Notes under the pieces: generated by a model
What the model saw: only the letters and a program-made list of their open reading frames with translations
What the model was told of the DNA's origin: nothing
Databases searched by the model: none
NCBI GenBank assembly: GCA_039519185.1
Contig: CM076849.1
Location: 107,389,806 to 107,453,805 of the forward strand
DNA: 64,000 nucleotides
Direction of reading: 5' to 3'
Source: Astragalus membranaceus
Lineage: Eukaryota > Streptophyta > Magnoliopsida > Fabales > Fabaceae
Shown here: positions 33,663-45,438 of the stretch, in pieces
Numbering within the stretch: position 1 is the stretch's first letter
Layout: each line of letters starts with the position of its first letter
Position numbers and translations under genes: made by a program

Positions 33663-34961
33663 TTACAAGAGATCAGCGCACCCTATGGTGCCCTTTATGA
33701 GAGATTTGTACAATTTCCGCCTATAAAGGTAATAACTCATCAGCTTTGTTGCGTTCCAAGTTCTTTCGATCTTTTTTCCTTGGAGGGTCTCCGATTTAAA
33801 AGCTCCCTTACTGGTTTTAGATGTAACACGGTAAGGTCCTTCCCAATTTGGTGCGAGTTTTCCTTGGGAAGCGTTTTTCTGTCCAACATCAGCTCTTCGG
33901 AGTACCAGATCGACAAGATCGAAATCCCGATGAACGACTTTAGCATTGTACCTGGTTTGTACACCTTGCTTGATGACTGCTTCTTGAAGTGAGGCTCGAC
34001 CCTGGACTTCGTCGATGAGATCGAGCTCCTCTCTTAAGGTTGGGCTATTGTCGCTTTGAGTTTTGGCATTCGTCGATCTCCAACAAAGTTCTCCAATCTC
34101 GACGGGAATGACCGCCTCACTGCCGTAAGAAAGCCTGAAAGGCGTCTCTCCTGTGGAGCTTTGGGGGGTAGTCCTATATCCCCAAAGGACATAAGGTAAC
34201 TCTTCTACCCAGTTTCCTTTAGCATCGCCAAGACGTCGTCTTAACCCGTTTAGTATTACTTTGTTCGCCGCCTCTACTTGCCCGTTGGTTTGAGGGTCTT
34301 CTACCGAAGTAAAACAGTGTTTGATTTTTAGGTCGGACATCAACTTCCTGAAACCTGCGTCAGTGAATTGAGTTCCATTATCTGTTACCACTACTTCGGG
34401 GATCCCGAACTTGCTCATGATGTTTTTTCTAAAGAATTTTGTGCAGTTTCTTGCAGTGATGGTAGCCAGGGGTTCTGCCTCTATCCATTTACTGAAGTAG
34501 TCGATGGCGATGATTTAGAACTTGATCCGACCTGGAGCTTTTGAGAATGTCCCCAGAAGGTCTATCCCCCACCATGCGAAGGGCCTTGTGGAGGACAAAC
34601 TTTTTAGATCGGTCGGAGGAGCTATGTGGACGTTGGCGTGAATCTGACATTTTTGGCATTTCTTAACATGGGTACTAGCATCGACTGCCATGGTCAGCCA
34701 GTAATATGCGGCACAGAGAGCCTTTCGAGCCAAATAACGAGCTCCCATATGCTGACCGCAGATTCCCTCATGAATTTCTACTAAGACATAGGTTGCTTCC
34801 TTTCCTTCGATGCATTTTAACAACCGGGAAGAGAGACTTCTTTTGTATAGTGTTCCATCAATTACTGAATAGGCAAAGGCTCTTCTCCGGATGATTTTAG
34901 CGTCGTTCGCGTCTGGGGTTCTGTTCCTGCAACGATGGACTCTAAGATCGGAGTGATCCAA
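33663..34961 (-). pseudogene. Tat integrase
   Basis: Reverse-strand integrase. An HHCC zinc domain (HEGICGQHMG...CQKCQ) is followed by the catalytic core with D (GIDLLGTF), D (VVTDNGTQF) and E (NGQVEAAN) all retained, and a C-terminal domain (LAPNWEGPYRV). One TAA between the first and second Asp (near 34515, RIKF*IIAID) interrupts the frame. Upstream, the link to RNase H near 34970-35140 is frame-damaged. Confidence 0.88.
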
Positions 34962-35141
34962 CAGTGCGCTTCTTCAATAATGCAGATGGTCGAGGCAAAA
35001 TCAGGGTCGAGGGATACACTGGGTTTGTGGAGCATTTCTTGGATGATCGTTCTTTGATTTCCAGGAGCTTTGGTGCTTGCGAGCTTGGCGAGGATATCAG
35101 CTCATTGATTCTCCGCTCTTGGTCTCGTTTTGTTTGCAGAT

Positions 35142-35653
35142 TTAGGAGACTACCAATAGAGAGTCGGTGTGCAGTGTTATCCGAGGGACTCGGAGTTCAA
35201 TTGCTAAGCGTAGGACGGTGATGCAAGCCTCGTATTCGGCTTGGTTGTTCGAGGTTGGGAAACTGAAGGTCAGAGAAACCTCAATGATGATGTCGTTTGG
35301 GCTTTCTAACATAATACCAGCGCCACTTCCTTTTGGGTTGGAAGATCCGTCGACGTGTAGGATCCAAGCATCCACTTCGATGTTTGCCGGTGTAATTTCG
35401 GCTACGAAGTCAGCCAGGACTTGTGCTTTCAGAGCTGTTCGAGCTTCGTATTTGATTCCGAACTCCGACAGTTCTACTGCCCACTTGGTCATTCTCCCTG
35501 CAAGGTCGGGTCTATGGAGAATTTGCCTGAAGGGGTAACTAGTCCGAACGACTATTTGGTGAGCGACGAAGTAAGGTCGGAAACGTCGAGCTGCGATGAC
35601 GAGAGCCAGAGCAATCTTCTCGATCTTCTGATAGCGACTTTTCGATCCGTGGA
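35142..35653 (-). pseudogene. Tat RNase H, separated from RT by Athila
   Basis: Reverse reading: KIALALVIAARRFRPYF (RT-linked RNase H end), then MTKWAVELSEFGIKYEAR and a second RNase H fold with LHVDGSSNPKGSGAG, NQAEYEA and LHTDS. The first Asp, the Glu and the next Asp are present. Two RNase H domains in tandem is a trait of the Tat group. The upstream edge is the Athila target site (GTGGA, 35649-35653). Confidence 0.85.
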
Positions 35654-37027
35654 TGATAACTCATATTTATATGGGTTATTTGTGCTTTTCTTACTTAAAT
35701 CAAAGCGAGTTCTCTAGTAATTCTAATGCTTTAATATGTAAATATGTGATTAAAAGTATAAATATAGGTTAAGAGTTAATTTCCTAATATTAGGCATAAT
35801 AGGTGCCTTTGTGAATATATTGATGTTTTGCTTGAGTGCTACAGCAGTAAGCGCTATAGCACTAGATAACGGTGGGCCATTTGGATAACCTTGAAGCCAC
35901 TTGCTACCTGCTGAGTCACCATGCTGATCTTCTGCTGACCTGACTGACAAGGAAGCCTCCAAGTGGGTTGAGTAGGACACTTGGCGTATTCTAATTGAAG
36001 CTTATGTGATAGTTGGTAATGATTGTAATCATTGCCCTTTTTGTAAAGCCACTTTATGGAGATAGATATAATATCTAAGTATCTTCTTCTCCATAATACC
36101 ATATTATTTGTAGATAAGGGAGAGTTGTGAGAAGAAAAACTACTTGAAACCTAGCTTTCTTCCATTAATCCTCCATTCTTGAAGCTTTTAGTTTTAGTTT
36201 ATTTTTCATAACTTACTCACGGTTTAGCCACGCTATAGCATCTTCAAACCGTGCATGTCTTGGGACTTACGGAGTGCATCTTTTGTAACTGTTCTCCTCT
36301 TGCTCACTTACGGTAATATAAGCTGTTCAGTTTATGTTCTTTTGATGATACTTGTCATGAGCTAAACATTTTATAGTTGGATTGTTCATAGTTTGTAATG
36401 AACCTTGAGTAATGTTTATATAATATTATGGCGTTTGCGTTTAAATCCTTGTGTTATAATGCTTTCAAACTTGTTTTTGGGATGATCAACTGAAATAAGT
36501 AGATTCGTAGGTACAGACATGGTCTACGAATAGAACTCAAGGATTGATATGAATGAAAGGTTGTCTAAAGACATTTAGACAACTTGTACTTAACCCTAAA
36601 CATATGGGAGTAATAGTTCATAAGGTAAAAGCTGTAAGTTCTTCATTATACAGGGGTGAACTTATTTAGAACCTAGACATAGGAGTCTTGTAACAAAACC
36701 CTGGCGACAGTGACTGAAAGGCACGCTACCATACGCTACAGCGCTTAACGCTACAGCGTCTAACGTTATAGCGCCTTACTCTTGGGAATTTATATAACAA
36801 AGAGCTATTCAACTCATTTTATTACTTCTTGAATTTTCCACTGCTTTCACATCTACTTATTATGTTTACACTTAAAAACTTGTTATTGTCACTTTGCTTG
36901 TTTCACTAAATTGCTAAACTCCTTAAACTCTTAAATTAACACCAATCCTTGTGGGAACGATCTCTATTTATCGTTATATTACTTGTTGCGATTGTGTATA
37001 CCTGCACAAACTACTTTTCGCACAACA
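35654..37027 (+). repeat. 5' LTR of Athila
   Basis: 1374 bp. Holds about 84 bp at 36430-36512 absent from the 3' LTR, and several CGCTRYAGCG words (exact at 36734 and 36749, decayed at 35838-35862). Confidence 0.92.
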
Positions 37028-37033
37028 AGTTTT

Positions 37034-37051
37034 TGGCGCCGTTGCCGGGGA
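37034..37051 (+). promoter_or_regulatory. Primer-binding site, tRNA-Asp type
   Basis: TGGCGCCGTTGCCGGGGA, the site found in most Athila elements and assigned to tRNA-Asp, lies a few bases after the 5' LTR. Confidence 0.9.
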
Positions 37052-37149
37052 TTGCATTAATTTTTATTGTTTAAGCTTTTAGCAATATTAGTGAAGATTT
37101 TACACTGGTGTGTTGTTTCTTGGTATTACAGCGGTAGACGCTACAGCGT

Positions 37150-38550
37150 ATGCGCAGGTCTCAACCACCAGAATTAGAGTTGGACACAGAACCAGAAAGG
37201 ATATTCAGGAGACTAAGACAACTTCAAAGACTTAGACAACTCATGCCCACAATTTCTGAACACGGTGGCAGAACAAACTCAGGCAGAGGTACCACACAGG
37301 GTGGTAGAACCACTACTGCCAGAGGCAGATCTGACCCAGGTGGTAGAGGTAGAGGCAGACACAATCAGCCACCCACTCATACATTGCATGACCACGAACA
37401 CTGGTATAGGCAACAATTCTTAAATGAAGGACCAGATGTCATGGTAAATGATAGGGACAGACCTATGAGGAACTATGCTGTGTTTAATCCACAAACCATG
37501 GAGATAGGCATAGCTAGGCCTGTTCTCCAAACAACACATTTTGAGTTCAAACCTATGATGTTCCAGATGCTCCAAACAGTAGGTCAGTTTGGTGGTTCTC
37601 CCCAAGAGGACCCATACTTACATTTAAAACAATTTTTAGAAGTCTGCAGTAACTTCATCATTCCAGGAGTCAGTGATGATGCATTTAGGTTAAACCTTTT
37701 TCCTTATTCCTTGAAGGATAGAGCAAAGGCCTGGTTAACTTCTCTGGAGCCTAACTCTATCCACACTTGGAATGAAATGGCTGAGAAATTCTTAGCAAAA
37801 TCATTTCCACCTAGTAAGAATGCTAGAATGAGGAATGAAGTTACTGCATTCAAGCAAAAAGACTCTGAAACTCTGTTTGAAGCCTGGGAGAGATGGAAGG
37901 AGCTGTTAAGGAGATGTCCTCATCATGGTATACCAGTGATAATTTAGATGGAAACCTTCTACAATGGATTGGACCCAAATACCAGATTAATGCTAGATGC
38001 TTCTTCTGGGGGTGTGCTATTGAAAACCTCTTACAATGATGCCTGTGAATTAATAGATGACATTGCCACAAATAGTTACCAATGGCCAACAGAGAGGTTA
38101 GCTTTACAGAAAAAGGTAGCTGGTGTCCATGAGATTAGTGAAGTTTCAGCTCTGTCAGTACACGTTGCTTCTCTCACCAATATGATAAAAAGCATGAGCA
38201 CTTCAAAGGCTACAGCGGCTACCGCTACAGCGTCTTCTGAACCAGCTGTAGCCGCCATTGAGCAAGCTTCTCCAGGCTCAACAAGCTGTGTATATTGTGG
38301 AGGTGAGCATCTATACGAAGAATGTCCAGGTAATCCTGTATCTGTGAACTATGTAGGGTTCAACAAGAACAATAATCCCTACTCAAATACTTACAATCCT
38401 GGTTGGAAGAATCTCCCCAACTTCAGATGGGGAGCTAACAATGATACTGCACCAGATTACAGTGCTCCTGTTAATCCACCAGGGTTCCCTACTCAGAAAT
38501 ATCGGAGACAAAATGCCCAATTATTGATAGCTCTATTGAAAATTTGTTGA
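37150..38550 (+). pseudogene. Athila Gag
   Basis: Capsid/nucleocapsid precursor in one frame broken by a TAG at 37945-37947. The N-terminus is Arg-rich with RGRGRG-type repeats. The Gag core (FGGSPQEDPYLHLKQFLEVC, then RAKAWLTSL and FPPSKNARMRNEV) is typical of Athila. Near the end is a knuckle, CVYCGGEHLYEEC. The frame is lost near 38550, where the N-terminal part of a connecting segment continues in another frame (SSIENLLKSFMSDCKTTL). The start ATG directly follows the word CGCTACAGCG, and two further words encode an Ala/Thr run at 38212-38232. Confidence 0.9.
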
Positions 38551-38833
38551 AAAGCTTCATGAGTGACTGCAAAACAACTTTGAAAACCCATGAAGCCTCT
38601 ATCAAGAATCTGGAAATACAAATGGGGCAGATAGCTAATGTTCTTACCCAGAGGACTAGTGAAGCAGTACCTTCACTACTTCCCACAATCTAGGAAAGGA
38701 GCATGTCAAAGCTATATCTCTGAGAAGTGGCAAAGATTTGTAAGGGCCACCAATTGTCCCAGATGATGAAAGAACAAAAAAATCTGAAAAAGTAAAAAAT
38801 TCTATACCAGACGCTACAACGCCTGATGCTGCT

Positions 38834-39897
38834 ATGGTGCCACCACCTAAGCTTGTTCCTGAATATCCTGACCCCCCATATCCTCAAAGGCTAACGAAGG
38901 ATCAGGAGGACAAAAAATTCAACAAATTACTGGAAGTCCTTAAACAATTGCACATTAATGTTTCATTGGTGGAAGCCCTCCAACAAATGCCAAACTATGC
39001 TAAGTTTATGAAGGATGTGCTCACCAAGAGGAGAAGGCTTGGGGAATTTGAAACAGTAGCCATGACTGGAGAATGCAGCATGATTATGCAGAATAAACTT
39101 CCAATGAAATCAAAGACCCTGGCAGCTTTACAATACCATGTTCTATTGGAAATTTCTACTCTGGCCGTGCCTTATGTGAATTGGGAGCTAGTATAAACCT
39201 AATGCCCAAGTCAATATAAACACAGTTAGGAGTAGGAACTTCCAGACCCACATATGTTACTCTGCAATTGGCTAACAGAACTCTTGCATATCCAGAAGGA
39301 ATACTAGAAGGTGTTCTAATCAAGGTAGATAAATTTGTGTTCCCTGTGGACTTTGTGATACTTGATTTTGAGGCAGACAAAGAAGTGCCTATTATCTTGG
39401 GAAGGCCATTTCTAGCCACGGGAAGGACATTAATAAATGTGCAAAAGGGAGAATTGACCATGAGGGTCAATGATCAAGAAGTCAAGTTTAATGTCCTTAA
39501 TGCTATGAAGTTTCCAGATACCACTACTGAAGAATGCTCATTTGTGGTCTCTCTTGACCAAGTGGAGAAAAAACATTTTCATAAAAGCAATGATCAGTTG
39601 GAACAGTTGCTGAACAACAATGAGGATTATGAATCTGATGCAGAAATAGCAAAAGAGGCGGAATTGAAGGTAAAGGAAGTTTGGGCCAGAAAATATGAAT
39701 CACTTGAACAAGAAAACTCACACTTAAAAGAAAATGTGTCTTCCATTGAGAAACCACCTACCCTAGAATTGAAAGAGTTACCAAATCACCTTAAATATGC
39801 CTATTTGGGGGAAAACAAGACTTTACCTGTCATCATAGCTTCTGATCTTTCAGAGGAGCAGGAACATGATCTTATTGGCACACTGAAAAAGGCATAA
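38834..39897 (+). pseudogene. Athila protease region
   Basis: The frame from 38834 (PPPKLVPEYPDPPYPQRL) leads to LCELGASINLMPKS at about 39171-39215. This is the Athila protease active site, normally DLGAS; here the catalytic Asp codon is Glu. A TAA follows at about 39217 and the frame resumes at 39268 (LANRTLAYPEGILEGVLI, ILGRPFLATGRTLI). The protein is inactive by both criteria. The segment to 39897 is an acidic linker to RT. Confidence 0.85.
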
Positions 39898-39916
39898 AAA
39901 GGCAATTGGGTGGCAA

Positions 39917-41331
39917 ATGTCAGATATTCAAGGGATTAGCCCAACTATCTGCATCCACAAAATTGTGTTGGAAGAGAATTCCAAGAATTGCATTGAAGGG
40001 CAGAGGAGACTGAATCCCATTATGAAAGAGGTGGTGAAGAAAGAAATTATCAAGTGGCTAGATGCAGACATTGTTTACCCTATTTCTGACAATGCATGGG
40101 TTAGTCCTGTGCAGTGTGTGCCAAAGAAAGGAGGTGTCACAGTGATAACCAATAAAATGAGTGAATTACTACCAACCAGAACAGTAACAGGATGGAGGAT
40201 TTGCATGGATTATAGGAGGCTAAATAAAGCTACAAGGAAGGATCATTTCCCCTACCTTTCATTGACCAGATGCTGGACAGGTTAGCAGGAAAAGAATTCT
40301 ATTGATTTTTAGATGGTTATTCTGGTTATAACCAAATAGCAATAGTCCCTGAAGATCAGCAAAAGACAACATTCACTTGTCCATATGGCACCTTTGCATT
40401 TAGAAGAATGCCATTTCGACTGTGCAATGCACCTGCCACTTTTCAGAGATGTATGATGGCAATCTTCTCAGACTTCATAGAAAGATCCATGGATGACTTC
40501 TCTGTATTTGGGTAGACATTCCATCTATGCTTGTCCAACTTGAAAGAGATTCTCGTAAGATGTGAAGAAACAAACCTAGTGCTGAATTGGGAAAAATGCC
40601 ACTTCATGGTGCAGAAGGGTATTGTTTTGGGGCATATAATCTCCAAGAAAGGACTAGAAGTGGACAGAGCAAAGATTGAAGTCATTGAAAAGCCGCCTCC
40701 TCCAACAAATATCAAGGGCATCAGAAGTTTCCCGGGACATGCTGGATTTTATAGGAGGTTTATCAAGGATTTTTCAAAAATCTCCAAACCTCTGTGCCAA
40801 TTATTGCAGCATGATACCACTTTCATATTTGATGAAGCTTGCATGCAAGCCTTCAGAAAACTGAAGACAGCTTTAATAACTGCCCCAGTTATTGTAGCTC
40901 CTGACTGGAGTAGGCCATTTGAGCTTATGTGTGATGCAAGTGACTTTTCCATTGGAGCTGTATTGGGGCAAAGGTATGATAAGATTTTTCATTCAATCTA
41001 TTATGCAAGCAAAACACTTATAGAAGCACAATTGAACTACACAGTCACTGAAAAAGAACTTTTAGCTGTTGTCTTTGTATTTGACAAATTCAGATCCTAC
41101 TTGGTGGGCACAAAAGTGATTGTCTTTACAGACCACTCTGCCATCAAGTATTTGATCACTAAAAGAGATGCAAAGCCAAGACTAATTAGATGGGTTCTCC
41201 TACTCCAAGAATTTGACTTAGAAATTCGTGATAAAAAAGGAGTGGAGAACCAAGTTTCTGATCATTTGTCTAGAATTGAGAAAGAAAATGTAGGTAGTAC
41301 AGGTGAAGAAATCAGAACATTTCCCAGATGA
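39917..41331 (+). pseudogene. Athila reverse transcriptase and RNase H
   Basis: RT begins MKEVVKKEIIKWLDADIVYP. It has WRICMDYRRLNKATRKDHFP, a frameshift near 40245, FLDGYSGYNQIAI with a stop before it, the catalytic block SMDDFSVFG, and a stop at about 40513-40515. Thumb and RNase H follow openly from 40531 (GFYRRFIKDFSKI, LMCDASDFSIGAVLGQ, FTDHSAIKYL). RT Asp-Asp and RNase H acidic residues are retained, but at least three lesions prevent a full product. Confidence 0.9.
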
Positions 41332-42547
41332 GAATTTGTTGTCAATAACTGCTGAAGCATCATACGCTGTAGCGCCTGAAACTTCAACACCTTGGTATGT
41401 TGACATTGTGAATTTTCTGGTTAGCAAGGTGGTGCCTGCAGAGATGAATTATCAGCAAAAGAGGAGGTTCTTCCATACTGTAAAGCAATATTACTGGGAT
41501 GAACCTTTTCTTTATAAGAAGTGTCAGGACCAATTAATGAGAAGGTGCCTTGCAGAAGAGGAGCAATACAAAGTGTTACAGCATTGCCATGCTGCACCTT
41601 GTGGTGGTCACTTTGGTGGAACCAGGACAGCTGCAAAGGTACTTCAGTCAGGATACTATTGGCCTACATTATTTAAGAATGCTCAAGACATGGTAAGAAG
41701 ATGTGACAGGTGTCAGAGAACAGGGAATATTTCTAATACGCATGAGATGCCCTTAACTAACATCCTAGAAATAGAACTCTTTGATGTTTGGGGAATGGAT
41801 TTCATGGGACCCTTCCCTCCATCTCATGGCAATCTGTATATTCTAGTAGGAGTGGACTATGTATCAAAGTGGGTAGAGGCCGTTGCTCTACGCAACAATG
41901 ATGCTAAGTCCGTGAGCAAATTCTTACAAAAGAACATATTCACCAGGTTTGGAACTCCCAGAGCCATCATCAGTGATGAGGGTTCTCATTTCTGCAGCAA
42001 ATTGATTGAGACCCTCTTGGCTAAGTATGGAGTCAAGCACAAGATTGCTACTGCATACCATCCTCAGACAAGTGGCCAAACAGAGTTATCCAATAGAGAA
42101 ATCAAAAGGATGCTTGAGAAGATGGTAGGGCCTACAAGGAAGGAATGGTCAATGCATTTAGATGATACCTTGTGGGACCATAGGACAGCTTTCAAGACAC
42201 CTTTAGGGATGTCACCCTATAGGCTTGTATACGGAAAGGCTTGTCACTTGCCTATTGAATTACAACATAAAGCTCATTGGGCCTTGAAAAAGCTCAATTT
42301 TGACTATAATGGGGCAGGAGAATCAAGGATGCTGCAACTGCATGAACTTGAAGAAATTAGGCACTTTGCCTATGAGAATGCAACAATCTATAAAGAAAAG
42401 ACCAAGGTATGGCACGATCAGAAAATACAAAGAAGAGAGATGATTGAAGGAGGGCAAGTGTTGCTGTTCAATTCAAGACTGAAGTTATTCCCAGGAAAAT
42501 TGAAGTCAAGATGGTCAGGCCCTTTCAGGTTAGTGTCCAAAGGGTAA
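41303..42547 (+). CDS. Athila integrase (open frame)
   Basis: An uninterrupted frame of about 414 codons with an HHCC zinc domain (HCHAAPCGGHFG...CDRCQRTGN), D-D-E core residues (GMDFMGPF, IISDEGSHF, SGQTELSNRE) and a C-terminal domain ending FPGKLKSRWSGPFRLV. It starts overlapping the end of the RNase H frame, so in the intact element it was the 3' part of one polyprotein. CGCTGTAGCG at 41365 encodes part of SYAVAPE between RNase H and integrase. It would insert the cDNA; here it is stranded in a dead element. Confidence 0.88.
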   Translation: MKKSEHFPDENLLSITAEASYAVAPETSTPWYVDIVNFLVSKVVPAEMNYQQKRRFFHTVKQYYWDEPFLYKKCQDQLMRRCLAEEEQYKVLQHCHAAPCGGHFGGTRTAAKVLQSGYYWPTLFKNAQDMVRRCDRCQRTGNISNTHEMPLTNILEIELFDVWGMDFMGPFPPSHGNLYILVGVDYVSKWVEAVALRNNDAKSVSKFLQKNIFTRFGTPRAIISDEGSHFCSKLIETLLAKYGVKHKIATAYHPQTSGQTELSNREIKRMLEKMVGPTRKEWSMHLDDTLWDHRTAFKTPLGMSPYRLVYGKACHLPIELQHKAHWALKKLNFDYNGAGESRMLQLHELEEIRHFAYENATIYKEKTKVWHDQKIQRREMIEGGQVLLFNSRLKLFPGKLKSRWSGPFRLVSKG

Positions 42548-42944
42548 AGCAATACCTTGGTGAGAATGTGGTAAGAGACAAACCCACAATTGAACTTACA
42601 GACCTCTAACAAAAAAGGCAAGCGCTCTTGGGAGGCAGCCCAAGGTTTTTAACTAACTTATGCTGTGTTGAATTTTTTTCTTTTTGCAGGGACCAAGCTG
42701 AAGGGTTAAAGAGATATAGTGTGAAGTTGGGTGTCAGCAATAGTCGCTGCAGCGTAACGGCCATAGCGCTATAGCGGGCGTTGTTTGGAATCAGTAAAAA
42801 GTCAAACAATAAAAAAACCACTCAAGAGTGACGTGGCAATTTTCAAATCCTTATCCTAACTGCTCCAAGAGCAGAGTCAGGTCACTTCACTCACGTTTTA
42901 CCTTTTTTCTCTCTCCCTCATCACTCACAACGGTCACTTCCCCC
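42548..42944. other. Athila post-pol spacer
   Basis: Non-coding sequence between integrase and the extra ORF. Contains CGCTGCAGCG (42745) and CGCTATAGCG (42767). Ends in CCCCC, the target duplication of the first solo LTR. Confidence 0.7.
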
Positions 42945-43889
42945 TGTAACACCCATTTCTACCCGGTAGTTTATTAACGTAAAATCAGAGTTTTTAACGA
43001 AAAAACGGATGTCACATTTCTCAAAAACAATTCGAAATACATAGCACTTTTTAAAACGTCAACGTCAAGTAACATTCGATCACGCAGCGGAAAATTCAAC
43101 AAAATCAATCATTAACATCGTTGCAAATATGCACGGCTTCACCCACTAAAATCCAACAAAATACAAGTCATAAATAATTAGAATAAATCAGCGTTCATCC
43201 CCCCGAGTGCTACGTATCAGAGCGACGACACCGAACTAATGAAGAACTATGGCCTTCATTCGAGATCACCTGCATGTTACCAACATTGGGGTAACATTCA
43301 AACAGAAGGGGTGAGATATCGCACTATATAATTAGCTACATGAAAAGCAATATATACTCAGGTTACAGCAACAATTCATCATTTAACATTAGTCATCATC
43401 ATTTCAGTATCAATCATCATTTAACATCAGTCAACATCGTCTCAATCACATAAATATGCACGTAATGCGGAATGTGACTCAACTCAGGGCCACCGCCCTA
43501 TAATGCATGTGGTACCATAATTCAAACCCGTAAATAGGGGTATCAACATCGCAACGTCGTCATCGTGGTTTGAGCATAGCTCCGTCGTAAAATATGCAAT
43601 GCATGCGACACTACGTAAATGCACGACAAATAGCAACGATTACAGAACACACAGCAACATCGGAAAGCAACAATGGTCGTAGGCCTATAACACATCACCT
43701 GCCAATAAATAGAGGCAACTTCGTCGTCGTATAACATCGTCGTCAACAATTTACAGTTTAGCAATTTTCAATATTTTTGGCAACATCACAGCATTTTGGC
43801 AACATCACAGTATTTTGGCAACATCGCAACAATCACATATTCAACATCATTTTAAACATCAATCATGGACTTCACATTTGGGCAGCCAC

Positions 43890-44720
43890 CCTTGGCGCCC
43901 TTGGCGCCCACAGCGCCCAACAACACAATTGGCAGCCAAAACTGGCGCCCATGGCGCCCAGCAGCACAACGGGCAGCCAAACTGGCGCCCATGGTGCCAG
44001 GAGACAACAATAACAGCAACTTTGGGAAGCCACACTTGGCGCCCTTGGCGCCCATGCGCCAGAACAATATGCAAGACAGCAACACAGGGCAGCCACACTT
44101 GTCTCAGTAAATTCGACTACAGTTGTCTCAGTAAATTCAACAATAGTTGTCTCAGTAAATTCGACTACAGTTGTCTTAGTAAATTCGACTACAGTTGTCT
44201 CAGTAAATTCGACAGCTTCTGTCTCAGTAACTTCGACAGCTTCTGTCTCAAACTTCGACAGCTTCTGTCTCAGTAACTTCGACAGCTTCTGTCTCAGTAA
44301 CTTCGACAGCTTCTGTCTCAGCAACAACAGACTTGGCGTCCAGCAACAGGGCGCCTGATTCAGCAAGGAACACACAGGGGCAGTGACACAGACATGGCAG
44401 GAACAACACTGGGCAGCCACACTTGGCGCCCTTGGCGCCCATGCGCCACAACATCGTAGAGACATCACAGATTGGGCAGCCAATACTTGGTGCCCTTGGC
44501 GCCCCTGTGCCAGAACAAACATAGGAACGACAGACAACATCACAGGATGGCGCCCATGGCGCCCAGGCAACATGAACAGGCACAGGTTTTGGCGCCCAGG
44601 AAGGCGCCCAGTCACACAGCACAGAATGGCGCCCTTGGCGCCCAGGCAGCAACACGCACAGAATTTTGGCGCCCAGGGAGGCGCCAAGCAACAGCAACAT
44701 TGGCGCCCATGGCGCCCTAT
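43890..44720. repeat. GGCGCC word array in solo LTR A
   Basis: I count 21 exact GGCGCC hexamers, mostly in pairs spaced about 9 bp (TTGGCGCCCTTGGCGCCCA, TGGCGCCCATGGCGCCCA), separated by AACA/CAGG-rich spacers. Longer similar blocks (GGGCAGCCACACTTGGCGCC) recur about every 350 bp. The pairs could form hairpins. Confidence 0.92.
44098..44325. repeat. 24-bp tandem repeat
   Basis: About ten units of the type TTGTCTCAGTAAATTCGACT... with period about 24 bp and two sub-types (CTACAG versus AGCTTC ends). Confidence 0.9.
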
Positions 44721-45438
44721 AGACAGGATTTTGTGTTCAATTCATCATCAAGTGTATTCAATCAATCACCAATCATATTCAAACATATTCAATCATGCTC
44801 AAACATCATCAATTCATCTTCATTCATCATCAATCGAATTTAATTCCTACAACTAAGGTTTTCTAACTTAATCACCTAGGGTTCCATTAGCCTTTCTACA
44901 TAGAGCCCTTCATACACCCAATTATAGAGATAGAACCCCACCCTTACCTTAGCCTTTGAAGAACTCAAAATTTTTTTTTTGGCTTGCCCTAGCTCTCCTC
45001 TTCTCTTCACCGCGCCCTCTCTTCTCTTCTCTCTATTTCTAATTTTTGTTCTTTCTCAAATGCGCAAAACCCTAACTAATCCCTTTTTTATACTTAGTGA
45101 ATTTTCATGGGCTTTTTCTCTTGGATATGCGACTTAAACATGGGCCTTGTCCATGACACTCTAAATTCACTGCTACTAACCCTAACCATAGGTCCATATA
45201 TTCTAACATTATTATTTATTTTATTATTTCTACCAATTAAATTCTCAAACGATTTAATTAAATAATTAATTAAATTTGTTGGGGCGTTACACCCCCAATT
45301 TCAACTCCCAACGCACACGTTTTATCCATTCACCGTTACAATCTCCACCCACAACTCTCTTCTTTTCCCTTTCCAACGCAGAAACACAAGCATTTCCAAA
45401 AAGCTCACCGTCCCTAATCAAGTTTTTAAAACCAAAGC

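Larger units (their letters stand above)
42945..45291 (-). mobile_element. Solo LTR A in Athila (2347 bp)
   Basis: Starts TGTAACACCC, ends GGGGCGTTACA, flanked by CCCCC (42940-42944 and 45292-45296). No interior, primer site or second LTR, so it is a solo LTR left by LTR-LTR recombination. A TATA-like GTATAAAAAAGGG on the reverse strand (45082-45094) with a leader-like sequence after it suggests reverse orientation. Termini and an AAGGGGTGAGAT segment relate it to solo LTR B. It holds a GGCGCC array and a 24-bp tandem array. Confidence 0.85.

Noticed and set aside
43815..44856. Long Trp/Arg/Pro- or Gly/Ala-rich proteins in several frames of both strands
   Set aside because: They arise from the repeated GGCGCC and 24-bp units in a solo LTR; no domain, and frames are open in several phases at once.
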